NCBI GenBank assembly: GCA_030761205.1
Contig: JAULJL010000015.1
Location: 10,545,501-10,609,500, forward strand
Length of the DNA stretch: 64,000 nucleotides
Source: Fremontodendron californicum
Taxonomy: Eukaryota; Streptophyta; Magnoliopsida; Malvales; Malvaceae
Reading direction: 5' to 3'
Shown: positions 35,898 to 47,461 of the stretch, one piece after another
Layout of the letters: each line of letters starts with the position of its first letter
How positions within the stretch are numbered: position 1 is the stretch's first letter
The notes under the pieces: generated by a model
Database searches by the model: none
Told to the model about the DNA's origin: nothing
What the model saw: only the letters and a program-made list of their open reading frames with translations
Program-made: the position numbers and the translations under genes

Positions 35898-36866
35898 AAT
35901 GATCCAAGCTTCATCTTAAAAAGCAATTGGCCTATCCCGGATCAACTCCACTTTATAGATTTCTCTGATCATATTGAAGGAAAGGTGATCTCAAAGAAGC
36001 TCCCTAGTTGCGCTATGCTCATGTATTTAGTAGATTCATGCAATGGCTTGCTTTGCATGCATGATACTTCGCGAAGCATATACATTTGCAACCCCTTTAC
36101 AATTACCAGACTTTACATTGAGCTCCCAAAATTGATTAAGTATCCAACACAGGTGGGGCACTTGGGGTTCGGTTTTCATCCAACCACAAAAGAATACAAG
36201 GTGATCCAGATAGTATTTCGAAGACACTTGAAAAGAGGCGGCACAAATGTAGCTACATCTACTTTAATTCAATCTGAGGTTCAGATTCTAACTATTGGAA
36301 GCCCTGATTGGCGAAACTTAGGAACGATACCTTACCGTTTTATTTGGCCGACATCGAAGGCTATGGTAAACGGGAGACTTCACTGGCTTTTGAAGCCTAA
36401 CAAGTATACCACGGCTAGCTTGCTTATATCGTTTGATCTCGAAACTGAGCGATTCCAGGAGGTACCAAAACCTGATTGTTGTGGCTTAGATAGGTGTTTT
36501 CGTCAACTGATGGTTCTACGAGGTTGTCTCTCAGCTGGTGCGTTTCATGATAATAATGAACGATTGGAGATTTGGGTTATGAAGGAATATGGTATGAAGG
36601 AGTCTTGGATCAAAGAACTCAGCATCGGCACTTACTTGCCCCCAACATTTAATCAACAAGAGATCCTATCCTTCAATTATACAAGACTTCATTTCCCTAA
36701 TTCATTTGTTCGAGTAGTTCTATGTATCTTGATCTTATTGGAGTACAAAAGAAGAGCACTTGTTCTTTATGATCCACGACATGGAACATTCAAGGAGTTT
36801 ACGTTTCCAGAAATGCCAAATTGGTTCAAAATAATTATTCATGTTGGAAGTCTCAATTGGCTTTGA
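35898..36866 (+). pseudogene. F-box gene A, 3' part (FBA domain)
   Basis: It continues the frame of 12063-12281 after the duplicated target ctggc (35893-35897). Together they make 395 codons, close to the 391 of intact copy C. It carries the F-box-associated type 3 domain seen in plant F-box/FBA proteins: YLVDSCNGLLCMHD, ICNPFT, LGFGFHPTTKEYKV, NGRLHWL, FKEFTFPEMPNW. No stop or frameshift was noticed inside this part. The C-terminus ends at TGA 36864-36866, about six codons earlier than copy C, probably from a small change near the end. Without its start codon and F-box domain it cannot work unless spliced or transcribed from the LTR. Confidence 0.9.
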
Positions 36867-37950
36867 CAGTACTTGATCTGTACTCTTATTAATTTCTTAA
36901 GGTTTAAAATAGTTGTTTCCTTTCATGTGGCCTGCGCATTGTAATTGGTTGCCCTTATTTTATGTATATCTTCACCTGAGGTAAGCCAATTTCCATGTTT
37001 ATATCGAATGATTTATTAAATCTTTTTGGAAACCAAGCAACAAGTTAAAAAGACATGAAACTAAAATTAAGCCCTTGAATTAAAGTAATTTTATCCACGT
37101 AGTTTTCAAAGTGCCCAACTGCACCCAGCCGTTATGTTGCATGTATTTCATATAATTAAGACATGCATGCTTTAGTGTGATGTAATTAGCATTTCGAAAT
37201 AAATAAAAAAAAAAAAATGAATTGCACAAGATCTTTATAATTTGCTATGTCAAAATAATGATGATTGAATAATATTACTAGTCCTAAAAAAAAATTATAT
37301 TACTAGTAATTAATTTTAACAACAAATTAAAATTTGGAAGGACTCGACTGAAAAACAGAATGAAACTTAATTAAGAAGAAAATTTACAAAAAATATAAAA
37401 GTAGGTTATTTTTGTGTTTGCTACTATTTTATTGAAGTTTACAGTGAATATAATATATATTTTGAAAGGCGCCTAAATACATACGGTTCGAATAAACATA
37501 CAGAATTATTATTTGCTACATTAGGTTAGGTTATTTAAATTAATAACTATCGTAATATGATGTTACAATTGTTATTTGATAATTTCCGCCGTCAATATTT
37601 AATAACAATTGAGGTGTGTATGATAAGTGATCCGTAACGGTTAAATTCACCAACGTGAATTACATATATATAGATTTAATTTACAACTTGAGAATAAATT
37701 TCTTTTATAAATAAAATATCATAAAGTGTCCTAAACTATTTTAAAAATTATTAAAAAAAAAATTATAATTATAGTTACTATACTTTAAAATAAGTTGTGC
37801 CAAAATAAAAAAGAAAATTCTCGGTCGCAATGATCATTATAACATCCGTTACGTCCGTAATCACGATAAACGCGATGAAACCAAAAACGAATTCGCGAGC
37901 GTAATTTAAATATCCGTACACCAATATATACATATATTCTACTTGGTTTA
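36867..37950. other. spacer, no gene seen
   Basis: AT-rich. Positions about 37550-37620 and 37830-37905 contain blocks (ccgccgtcaatattt; cgtaatcacgataaacgcgatga; gtaatttaaatatcc) that resemble the inverted-repeat element at 46947-47146. A decayed copy split by other sequence is possible. Confidence 0.5.
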
Positions 37951-38514
37951 GGCTCCATTTGGAACCTTAAGCAGTCCCAGTGCGGGAAGTTGAAAGCTGC
38001 CAGAGCATTGGTGGGCTGTTATCCCTTTTCTCCGCACTAGGGCTTTCCTCAGGATAAAATTTCATTTGTACCCATATTTATTTTTTTATCTTTATTATTT
38101 CATTCGTACTCATATTTTTTTTCCTTATCTTTATTATTATAGTGCACAGATGAAAATATTTATGGCACTTGTAACTTTTTTTATTATTTATTTTTTATAT
38201 TTAATTGTTTTAAATTATTTAACAAATCATTTATATAATTATTATTATTTCAAAAAATATTTTTATGCTTATTTAATATTTATTAATTTCATAAATATCA
38301 AATAATATAATAGTTTCATTATATATACACATTTTAATATCCTTAATGGTCATTTTTCTTTCTCATTATAATTCATTTCACCTCTACCGTTGCTTTTGAA
38401 TCCAAACACATATCCCTCTACTAATTTTAATCTCATCGCTACAGTATCCAATCTCATCGCCACTATTATTTTTAATTTTACTGGAATCAATCTCACTACC
38501 AATCTAAATAGAGC
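37951..38514. mobile_element. Tourist-like (PIF/Harbinger) MITE, 564 bp
   Basis: The left end GGCTCCATTTGGAACC and right end (reverse complement GGCTCTATTTAGATTGG) form imperfect inverted repeats. A TTA trinucleotide sits on both sides (37948-37950, 38515-38517). TTA duplication and a GG.C..TTTGG terminus are typical of Tourist/Harbinger MITEs. The ORF at 38066-38305 inside is AT-rich noise. Confidence 0.6.
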
Positions 38515-38775
38515 TTATACAACCGCTTTTCTTCTGTTTGTTTTCTTGTATTGATAAGACCAGCCATATTTTATACAATGCCTGACGACTTTCTCTTTGT
38601 TTTATCAATTTGTATCAAAGTGAAAATTATGCCCCGGAAACTTAGTTTTGATCTCCAAAAAAGTGCCGAACCTCCATATATGACTTGTCTTCTACATCTC
38701 GACCTTCGCTAATCATGGGGAAAGCGATCATGGAAAAGAGCAAAGTTTGCCAAGACAGACCAACCAGCAGCAAAT

Positions 38776-39931
38776 ATGATGGAGCGCCTTCCACAGGAGA
38801 TCATCCTTTGGATATTGTCCAGGCTTCCTATAACATCTTTGGTGCAATCAAAGTTGGTTTGCCGAGCCTGGCGAAGCTTAATACAAGATCCGGTTCTTGT
38901 TAATCAGCATTTCTCAAACATGGCTGACATTGACAATGATCCAAGCTTTATCTTACAAAGCCGACCTTCTTCGTATCAGCTTTACTTTACAGATTTCTCA
39001 GATCATAGCGAGGGAAAGGTGGTCTCAAAAAACCCTGACAATTCCTCTATGGTTATGTCTTTGGTAGATTCATGCAATGGCTTGCTATGCATGCGTGATT
39101 CGAGAGGCATATACATTTGCAACCCCTTTACCAGGCTTTCGACTGAGATCCCAAAATTGATTATCGATCCACCGCAGTTGGGACATATCGAATTTGGTTT
39201 CCATCCAACCACAAAAAAAAAAAAAAAAAAAAAAAAAGGTGGTCCAGACGGTATATTGAAAACAATTGGGAAAAAGAGACGGTCCTTATGTTAATGCTTC
39301 TACTTTAGTACAATCTGAGGTTCATGTTCTAACTGTTGGCAGCCCTGTTTGGAGAAATTTAGCAATGATACCTTACCGTTTTATTCGGCAGACATCAAAG
39401 GTTATGGTAAAGGGGAGACTTCATTGGCTTTGTAGGAACAAGTACACCTCGGCTACCTTACTCATATTGTTTGATCTCGCAACCGAGCAATTCCAGGAGG
39501 TACCTAAACCTAATTGCTGCGGTTTAGATAAGTGTGTTCAACATCTGATGATTCTACGAGGTTGTCTGTCTGCGGGTGCTTGTCATAATAATAAACAATT
39601 GGAGGTTTGGGTTATGAAGGAATATGGTATGAAGGAGTCTTGGATCAAAGAATTCAATATTGGGACGGACTTGCCCCAGACATTGCAGCAAGAGAGCTTC
39701 CGACGCTTGAAGTATTCAAGGGCGATTGGTTTCCCTAATTCGTTTGTTCAAGTTCTGTGCATGTTGAAAAGTGGTGAGATCCTATTAGAGTATAAACGCA
39801 AAGCACTTGTTCTTTATGATCCACATCAAGGAACATTCAAGGATCTTACATTTCCAGAAATGCCGCAATGGTTCGAAATAGTTGTTCATGTCGGTAGCCT
39901 TATTTGGCTTGGCACTCCTGTTCATTTCTAA
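38776..39931 (+). pseudogene. F-box gene B (F-box/FBA), broken by a poly-A tract and a stop
   Basis: It opens MMERLPQEIILWILSRLPIT with the F-box domain. An earlier ATG at 38730, homologous to starts in A and C, is out of frame by one base. The FBA region follows (MSLVDSCNGLLCMRDSRG, FGFHPTT). At 39213-39237 a run of 25 A replaces the codons that read KQYK in copy C and shifts the frame. In the following frame a TGA lies at 39257-39259, where copy C has CGA. The rest then matches copy C to 39931 (NASTLVQSEVHVLTVGS, KDLTFPEMPQWFEIV). Two independent lesions make this a pseudogene. A homopolymer sequencing error could explain the first but not the second. Confidence 0.88.
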
Positions 39932-40271
39932 GCTGCAAAATAAGTAACAAAACAAATCGTGTTTCCTTTGAGTTTTGATGATCTTCTTACTATAATAATT
40001 TTCCTTTATTAGTCTATCTTGCTAATTTTTACTTTCATGATTTCATCAGTACTTGGTAGGATGATGAGTAGAATTTCAAACAAAACCCCATTGAGTGCCT
40101 CAGAAATTCTACAGTTTAGTCCAAATTACCTTCCTAAGTGAACAAGAAATGGTTTATAATTTCATATGACCCTTTAGCTTTCCTTTATGAATTTTTCTTT
40201 TAAAAAAGGAAATAGAGGCCATCAAATGTAACAAATCTTATTAGACATCTGTTCAAATTTTTTATAGGAAG
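39932..40271. other. 3' flank of F-box B
   Basis: AT-rich 3' region with no coding seen. An 8-bp block ataggaag at 40264-40271 is the left target duplication of the MITE that follows. Confidence 0.5.
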
Positions 40272-40681
40272 CAGTATTGAAAAAATTGGACCGTATCGAT
40301 CAGTTGGACCAGTTGAATCGAGAATCGAAAGTTTGTCCGATACATATAAAAAATCGGACATATAATAAATCGGTAAAAAACTGGATTAAACCAGTAAAAA
40401 ACCGATTTTTTGTTAATGTTATTATTTTTTATTAAAAATTATGTGTAAATGATGAGATCTAAACTTTTAACCTCTTAAACAAATAGCAAAGACTCCATTA
40501 AGCCAAACACATTTTTTTATTAACTAATGACTATATTTAATACTTATTTAATATTAAAATTATATATTTAATATTTAATTTATTTTTAAATTGAACAATC
40601 CGGTTCAATCGATTGAACCGATTGAACTAATGACCTGAAGGTCATACCGGTTTGACCTCCAATTCGTTTTTTTTAACATTG
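40272..40681. mobile_element. hAT-like MITE, 410 bp, 8-bp target duplication
   Basis: The left end CAGTATTGAAAAAATTGGACC and the reverse complement of the right end (CAATGTTAAAAAAAACGAAT) are imperfect inverted repeats. ataggaag is present directly on both sides (40264-40271 and 40682-40689). An 8-bp duplication with CA(G/A)-type termini is characteristic of hAT elements. No coding inside. Confidence 0.75.
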
Positions 40682-40689
40682 ATAGGAAG

Positions 40690-41379
40690 AGGTCCAAAAT
40701 TCAAATAGAAAATAAGAGCTTAAGGACTTGATTATACCAATTAAAATTGGAAATGACTCAATGAAAAACTGAATTGAAAGTTAAAAGAGATGAAAAAAAA
40801 ATGACTTTTTTTAGTATAAAAAATACTACAATTTAGGAATAGGAAAATGTATTGCAGACGTTTGGATTTGAATTTCGACCTATCAGATATCACTTTTTAA
40901 GAATGGTTACATGAATTAACTAAACTAAACCTAAGTTCAGAAGAAATTTTTTTGCCCAAAATTTAAAAAAAATAAAAATTTGTGCTTTTTCTGTCCTATA
41001 TATATATACTAGTATATATTGATTAAAGAGTATAGTCTTTCCAAAGGCCCAATTTATAATATGGGTCAACTAACCCTGGTCCGTGGCAGAATAAGTATTT
41101 TTCTACTTAAGGTTAGGTTAATAAACACCAATATATATCTATTCTACTTAGAATATACACAACATTTTCTTTTATTTGTCTTCTTGTATCGACAAGACCA
41201 ACAATATTTTTCTACAATAATATTCCTCTATTATTGATGACTTTGTTTTCGTTGTTTTATCAGCTTGTATCAAATTGCAAATAAATTATGCCACGGTGAC
41301 TTTGCTTTGATCGCCAAAAGCTCAAAACTTGTCTTCTATATCTCTAGCTTTGCTGATCAAGAAGAAAGTCATCTTGAAA
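40690..41379. other. 5' flank of F-box C
   Basis: AT-rich. From about 41230 it is recognisably related to the leaders of copies A and B (gatgactttgttttcgttgttttatcagcttgtatcaaa-type sequence). The duplication unit therefore included upstream DNA. No separate gene. Confidence 0.55.
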
Positions 41380-42555
41380 ATGAGCAAACTTGTGAAGACA
41401 GAGCAACCAACAACAAATATGATGGAGAAACTTCCTCAGGAAATCATCCTTCGTATACTATCCAGGCTTCCAGTTACATCTTTGCTGCAATCGATGTTGG
41501 TTTGCCGAGCTTGGCGAAGCTTAATACAAGATCCGCTTCTTGTTACTAACCATTTCTCACACATGGCTGACAAAGGTCCAAGCTTCATCTTCCAAAGCAA
41601 TCGGCCTAGCTCATCATATCAGCTTTTCTTTATAGATTTCTCTGATATCCATAGCGAAGGAAAGGTGATGTTTAAGAAACTTCCTAATTCCTCTATGACT
41701 ATGTATTTGGTAGATTCATGCAATGGGTTGCTATGCATGCGTGATTCACGAGGCATATACATTTACAACCCCTTTACCAGGCTTTACTTACAGCTCCCAA
41801 AATTGATTAACTACCCAGCAGAGGTGGGACACATTACATTCGGTTTTCATCCAACCACAAAGCAATACAAGGTGGTCCAGATAGTATTTCGAAGACAGTT
41901 GATTAGAAGAGGTGGCCTCATCGATGTTGCTGCATCTACTTTAATACAATCTCAGGTCCATGTTCTAACAATTGGTGATCCCGCTTGGAGAAATATAGGA
42001 ACGTTACCTTATGAATTGACTCGGCCGACACCGAAAGCTTTGGTCAATGGGAGGCTTCATTGGCTTTCTAAGCCTAACAAGAACACCACGGCTAGCTTAC
42101 TCATATCGTTTGACCTCGAAACTGAGCAATTCCAGGATGTACCTAAGCCTGATTGTTGTGGCTTAGACAGGTGTTTTCATGATCTGATGGTTTTACGAGG
42201 TTATCTCTCAGCTGGTGCGTATCATGATAATGAAAATTTGGAGATTTGGGTTATGAAGGAGTCTTGTTGGATCAAAGAATTCACCATCGGGACTTACTTG
42301 CCCCAAACATTGCAGCAAAATGATCTCCTACACTTCAATAATGCCAGGGCTCGTTTCCCTAATTCATCTGTTAGAGTTCTATGTATTTTGAGAAATAATG
42401 AGATCTTATTGGAGTATACAAACAGAGTAGTTGTTGTCTATGATCCTCAACATGGAACATTCAAGGAGCTTACATTTCCTGAAATGCCACATTGGTATAA
42501 AATAGTTGGTCAAGTTGGCAGCCTGAACTGGATTGACACTCCTATTAATCTCTAA
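41380..42555 (+). CDS. F-box/FBA protein, intact (copy C)
   Basis: Single-exon gene of 391 residues from ATG 41380 to TAA 42553-42555. The frame is open upstream but with no earlier ATG in it, and this ATG aligns with the starts of copies A and B. Residues about 14-52 form the F-box domain (MMEKLPQEIILRILSRLPVT, VCRAWRSLIQD), which binds Skp1 in SCF E3 ubiquitin ligases. The remaining ~300 residues are an F-box-associated type 3 domain (YLVDSCNGLLCMRDSRG, FGFHPTTKQYKVVQIVF, NGRLHWL, FKELTFPEMPHW) expected to recognise the substrate. The substrate is unknown. The family resembles Arabidopsis At3g07870-type F-box proteins. It is the only undamaged member of the three-gene cluster. Expression cannot be judged from sequence. 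Confidence 0.93.
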   Translation: MSKLVKTEQPTTNMMEKLPQEIILRILSRLPVTSLLQSMLVCRAWRSLIQDPLLVTNHFSHMADKGPSFIFQSNRPSSSYQLFFIDFSDIHSEGKVMFKKLPNSSMTMYLVDSCNGLLCMRDSRGIYIYNPFTRLYLQLPKLINYPAEVGHITFGFHPTTKQYKVVQIVFRRQLIRRGGLIDVAASTLIQSQVHVLTIGDPAWRNIGTLPYELTRPTPKALVNGRLHWLSKPNKNTTASLLISFDLETEQFQDVPKPDCCGLDRCFHDLMVLRGYLSAGAYHDNENLEIWVMKESCWIKEFTIGTYLPQTLQQNDLLHFNNARARFPNSSVRVLCILRNNEILLEYTNRVVVVYDPQHGTFKELTFPEMPHWYKIVGQVGSLNWIDTPINL

Positions 42556-43934
42556 AGAGCTAGAGTATGCCAAAAAAACGCTGTTCCCTTTTGAGTTTTG
42601 ATCTTTTTTTTATTGTAACCTGTCTTGCTAATTTTGTTTATTTTCATGCGTCTTTCGTTGTTATCGCTTGTTCGTGTTTTATAAATTTTCTCTCAATCTT
42701 CAATATATATTCTGCTTCTTGAAATCTTTAAAACTAAAGAATTAAAAAAGATTGAGCCACTGCATTTGACACACAATTATCAGCAAGTTATCAAAATGCT
42801 CAACAGCGTTATTTACTTGGATAATTACCCCCAATCGTGCCATTGTAAACGTTTGTGAAGCTTCTCCACTGGAGTTTGTGAAAAGAAAGGCCCTTCAGTT
42901 GGAAGGCCTTTTCTTATAGTGGGTTTTTTTATATCAAAATTTTTATTATATATAATAAATATATGATAAATTTATTATTATATAATAAGTTAATAAATAT
43001 ATAAATTTTGTTATTATATAATAATCTAATAAATATAATTTATTATTATATAATTAATATGAATTAATTAAAAATAAATAATTATATAAATAATAAATAC
43101 AAAATATTATTTGATATATTACTCTCTTTTTTATTAATTTTTAATTAACTATTAATATAAATATAATTTTTAATTATTTATTAATTTTATAAAGATTAAA
43201 TAATCTAAAATTTTTATTATATATATTCACGCATTGGGTTTGTATTTGTTGCATTATAAATATATAGATGTATACACTGATAATGAATCCTACAACGACA
43301 ACTCATTATAATGAATCTTACAATGACAACTCATTAAAAAACTAACTCCTAATCTCTAACCCTAACCATAATCCTACAACTTAGCTTTTAACAGATAGTA
43401 TCGTAGGATGTACTGTCAGTGGATAGACTTATACATGACAATGTATCAAATAAAAATCTTTCACACATTTTAATTTAATATTTTTAATGATTATTTTTTT
43501 TATAGTTGATAGAATCTATTTTGATTGTTTAAGTGTAATGCTGGCTAAATGCTAGCTGAACAGTGTAATGTAGCAGAATTTCTTGCTTCTTGAATAAAAA
43601 AGCAACTTATCCAAAAAAAAAAACTTTTATTAACTCAGTTTAATCTCCTTAAACCTTTTACGCTCAAATTTTTTAAAGCTATGTCTATAATTTTAGCATA
43701 TGGCGCATTAATTTATTGGAAATATAAGGAGTTTCAACAAAAGCTTTGCTATCCGGAACGTCCAATCCGATTGATCCATGAACCGCTCTATTTTAAAGAT
43801 CTAAATTACACTTACTAAATTTGATCAGTTTCCAACCGCTGATTTACTTGCATCTGAACGGTCACGAACTAAGAAAGTTACGCGTTGTTTGTGCGTCAAG
43901 CATCCACCTTTCCATATCGTTCTGACCCTAACTG
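42556..43934. other. AT-rich spacer between F-box C and the GEX1-like gene
   Basis: No gene seen. A small GC-containing hairpin (aaaggcccttc / gaaggcctttt, about 42887-42914) lies 330 bases after the F-box C stop. Positions 42930-43230 are extremely AT-rich. A ctaaccctaacc pair near 43357 is too short to be telomeric. Confidence 0.5.
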
Positions 43935-44609
43935 TATAAATATTGCCTTTCTGAGAGGGTTGTTTCTTTCTGGCGAAGCCTGTTCAATTCCATCAAAAGG
44001 CAACCAAAACCGAAGAACTCGGGCTCAACTCTCTATCATTCTCAGTAGTTCTTAACCCTCGGTTTTTCTTTTGTGCTTGCTCTTTCGTTGTTTTCGACGG
44101 TATAATTATATATATTAATGTAATTGCTCTTCTCTGACTTAATTAACAAATTTTTTGTTAGATATGAAAGCGTTTCCTTCTGTAGTTTCCTAATTATATA
44201 TTCATGTACTTGTTTTATATGGTAGAATCAGCTGTCTAGTTAAGTCTTAAAACCCATAAAAATATTACAATTATGGTTTTCAATTTAATGTTTTTCTTAT
44301 CAAGAATCTTAATTGGCTAATATGAACAAATAATTTATATCAATTGCTTTCAGAATTCTTTCCGCTTGCTTTTCTTCAATCTCTTTATCTAATTCCATAT
44401 ATGGATCAAATTTTCTTTATCTATCCGCATGGATATGCGTTTCTAACCCTGGATTTGATTGGCCTGTCCAGTAGAGACTTAATTTTACTTTTTTCTCGAA
44501 CCATAGTATTTGATCAGATCATTGAATCATTTATTTATCTTGAAATCTCTATGCAGGTTCAGTAGGCGACGAATTAATGTATGAAACATAATACTATTCT
44601 GGAGTAGTA
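43935..44609 (+). promoter_or_regulatory. candidate promoter and 5' UTR intron of the GEX1-like gene
   Basis: TATAAATA at 43935-43942 is followed about 35 bases on by a pyrimidine-rich leader. A GTATAA donor at 44100 and a tctctatgcag acceptor ending at 44556 could bound a 457-base leader intron, with the start codon 53 bases further at 44610. Inference from signals only. Confidence 0.4.
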
Positions 44610-47461
44610 ATGGACCATCATAGTTATATTGCTCTTTTGTTGATCATGATGATCTTGCAATCACAAACTTGCTTGTCATTGTCATGGCCTTCATGGGGAA
44701 GGCTTCTGACTTCTGGACAGACACAGAACATGGAAAACCCATACGATAATTGGGCAATAACAAGTGATTTTTCTGCAGAGTTCTCACTAAAAGCTGTTGA
44801 TTTTACGGAGGGAATTCAACTGGTAGAAAACGCTAAAAGAAAACTGGTTAGCTCCAACTCGTGTTGGCAAAGAGCTTATCGACAAATATTTGCTGCCTGC
44901 TCCGAGATCATTGGGGATGACAGCGAAAAGCGGAAAAGATTTGCTTGGGATCTTTGCAATTGCTTTCAGAATGACTCGGGAAGACCCTATTTCCCTCACT
45001 GTCAACCAAAGTCTTCAATGCAAAAATGTCTTGCTAAGTTGGATGACATATCCTATCAAACTTATCTTCAATTCTTTCTTGAAACCAACACGATTTGTTA
45101 TCAGCTACAGTAAGTCCTATTTCTTTCATCTAATTTGGTTGTGTTTACTTGACATTGGTTTAAGTTGTTGATAGTTTATATTCGATGCATTGTCAACGTA
45201 GAATCCTGTCTATTATCATTGAACCACAATTTCACCTAATTCACATTAACATTGATTAATAGAAAAGATTTTAGAAACAATTTGTAATTTGTTGACATAC
45301 TATGTTACTCAGATTCAGAGTGAACGTCGGATACGGATATGTGTCCAACACAAATATGCTCAATTTTTTCTAAATCTTTTCATATATTTGAAATATTATA
45401 TCCTATATCCATATCGGAATATATGTCGGACACAAGTGTCGGACATGGATATTTTAAAGAAAATGAAAAATCCAAGTAACATAGCTGACATATATAGAAT
45501 TATGACAATGTATTAAGTTTAAAATTGTTTTATAAAATAAATCAAACTTTGATTCTGCTTTAAACCTACAGGGCTACTGCATTCAGGCTTCAAACAGAGA
45601 AATTGGTGAATGATTTGAAAAACACAGCTCGTATTACAGAGGAAAAAATGGAGAACATGGAAATGAAAACAGAGCAGTTGTTACAGAGCTCAAACAACAT
45701 TCTAAGTTCTCTTACTAGAATTGATCAACACTCCCAGCAAATAGCAGAAACAACTAAGAATGTGTCGGATCACATGGATAATGTAGTGGAACACTCGATG
45801 GCAGTTTTCAAGCAATCTCAACAAATTGCAGCTTTTCAATCAGAGCTAAAGACAGGACAAGAGCAAATGAAAAGCAACTTGGAAGAAGGGATGGCAACGT
45901 TTAATGACTCCTACAAAAACTTGGGTGAAAAACTTGATGACATAAAAGATGAGACTGTTGAAGTAGAGAAGAAAATAAACAAAATCAGTAATGCAATGTC
46001 TGAGAAAATGACTAATTTGCAGAGCAGGGCAGATGATATAGGGAAAATGACTGGAATTTCCCTGGGAAATCAAAGGGAACTTTTAGATAAGCAATCCACA
46101 GCTCTTGAGGGTCTTCAATCGATTACAGAATTTCAATCACAAGCACTAGCTGAGAGCAGGTAGCTCTAATTGCAGAGCATTTTTATAAGCAAGTATCTAG
46201 AGAATCTATTGAAAATATTTACCAAGTAAAATTCTTGCAGGGCTTCGCTGAAAGAATTGGCCGAATTTGGCCATACGCAACAAGAAATGCTTCTCCAGCG
46301 GCAAAAACAGCTAGAACAAGCCCATAACCATCTGGTTGAGAATTCAAAGTCTATATTAGCAGCCCAGGTTTATGTTCTTGTATTTGCATTTTTAAACAAT
46401 ATGGTCGGTTTATACTAAATAACATTCATTCGCTAACGTTGAAAAATATCAATACAGGAAGCTTTTGAGTTCAAGCAAGCCCACATGTTTGCAGCTTTGG
46501 ATAAGCTCTTTAGCCTGCATAATGCCATGTTGGTTGAATCCCGATTGATAAAAGCCTTCTTCCTTTATTGCTTATCAATATTTGTACTCTATGTGCTCAC
46601 CAGTACAAAGCAAACATACACCGTGAGACCCAGACTCTATATTGGTATGTTTATACATATTTCTTTTATCTTTCAGATTGAACCAATAACTCGATCCAAA
46701 TATATGTTTGATTCATTAATTAATTCTTACAGGTTTATGTACTTCATTCACGATTGAAATGGCAATACTCCGATATTCGATGAATGATATTGAGCAACAA
46801 ACATGGCTTATTAATCTGCTTAGGCTGCTCTATACAATCCTTGCATCTGTCCAACTTCTATTTGCCATATACTCATATAGGTATATGAAAGGATCTTTCT
46901 TATATTTTTTTTTTCCTACTTTCATTTTTAAATCTCCTGCAGTTTAGTTATAATCAAGGATTTACATAGCAATCGCAACGTGATGTTAGAGTCGTTATTT
47001 TGTGATTTTAATTCTCGCCGTCATTTTTCACTGTCGATATTTACCGCGATTGACTATGATAGCATCGTTACATTCGCAATCGTCGTGATAAAAACGACAT
47101 GATCGAAAATACGTTCACGATCGCAATTTAAATTTCTGATTATAACGATATCTAAGTTTCATATCTAACAAGGATGCCTATACTTTGGTGCAGGGATTAC
47201 GAAATGTTGAACCATCAAATGCTGGTAACATTGATTGAGAAGGTTAATAGCATCAGGAAAAACTCAGAGTTGTCTTGGGATACAGATAGTGATGTGGACT
47301 GGTCATCATGGGTTGATACCGATTTACCGGACAATGTTGACAATCTCAAGGACCCAGATTACATGCTTCCGGTTCCAGCAGAAGAAATTAGTGAAGAGAA
47401 TTCAATTGCAACTTCCTTGATTTCAAGGAAATATGATCTTCGACCCCGCCATGGATGTTGA
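44610..47461 (+). CDS. GEX1: GEX1/KAR5-like gamete nuclear fusion protein, six exons
   Basis: Predicted 605-residue protein (Arabidopsis GEX1 is about 600). Exons by GT/AG sites and kept frame: 44610-45109, 45572-46159, 46241-46367, 46458-46644, 46733-46880, 47194-47461. It has a signal peptide (IALLLIMMILQSQTCLS) and a cysteine-rich luminal domain (SCWQRAYRQIFAACSEI, DLCNCF, PHCQPK, QKCLAKLDD). A long coiled coil fills exon 2 (MENMEMKTEQLLQSSNNILS, SEKMTNLQSRADDIGK). Exons 4-5 hold hydrophobic membrane segments (FFLYCLSIFVLYVL; LLRLLYTILASVQLLFAIY), followed by an acidic C-terminal tail. The KAR5/Tht1/GEX1 family acts at the nuclear envelope in nuclear fusion during mating or fertilisation. 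No lesion was seen. Introns 1 and 5 contain MITEs. Usually near single-copy, so a good syntenic anchor. Confidence 0.9.
45300..45485. mobile_element. MITE in intron 1 of the GEX1-like gene, 7-bp target duplication
   Basis: The termini CTATGTTACTCAGAT and (reverse complement) CTATGTTACTTGGAT are inverted repeats. tgacata flanks both sides (45293-45299, 45486-45492). It is 186 bp with no coding. Internal gtcggacac-type blocks match the eroded copy at 11809-11981, so the family is dispersed in this genome. Superfamily not certain. Confidence 0.7.
46947..47146. mobile_element. inverted-repeat element (MITE candidate) in intron 5 of the GEX1-like gene
   Basis: The left end GTTATAATCAAGGATTTAC and the reverse complement of the right end GTTATAATCAGAAATTTAAA form ~29-bp imperfect inverted repeats around a 200-bp unit rich in CG dinucleotides. 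No clear target duplication was found. Related blocks occur near 37550-37905. Confidence 0.5.

Noticed and set aside
41265..41549. Alternative ORF overlapping the start of F-box C
   Set aside because: It is a shadow frame of the intact F-box coding sequence.
43355..43370. Telomere-like ctaaccctaacc
   Set aside because: Only two units, common by chance and in promoters. Not an interstitial telomere array.
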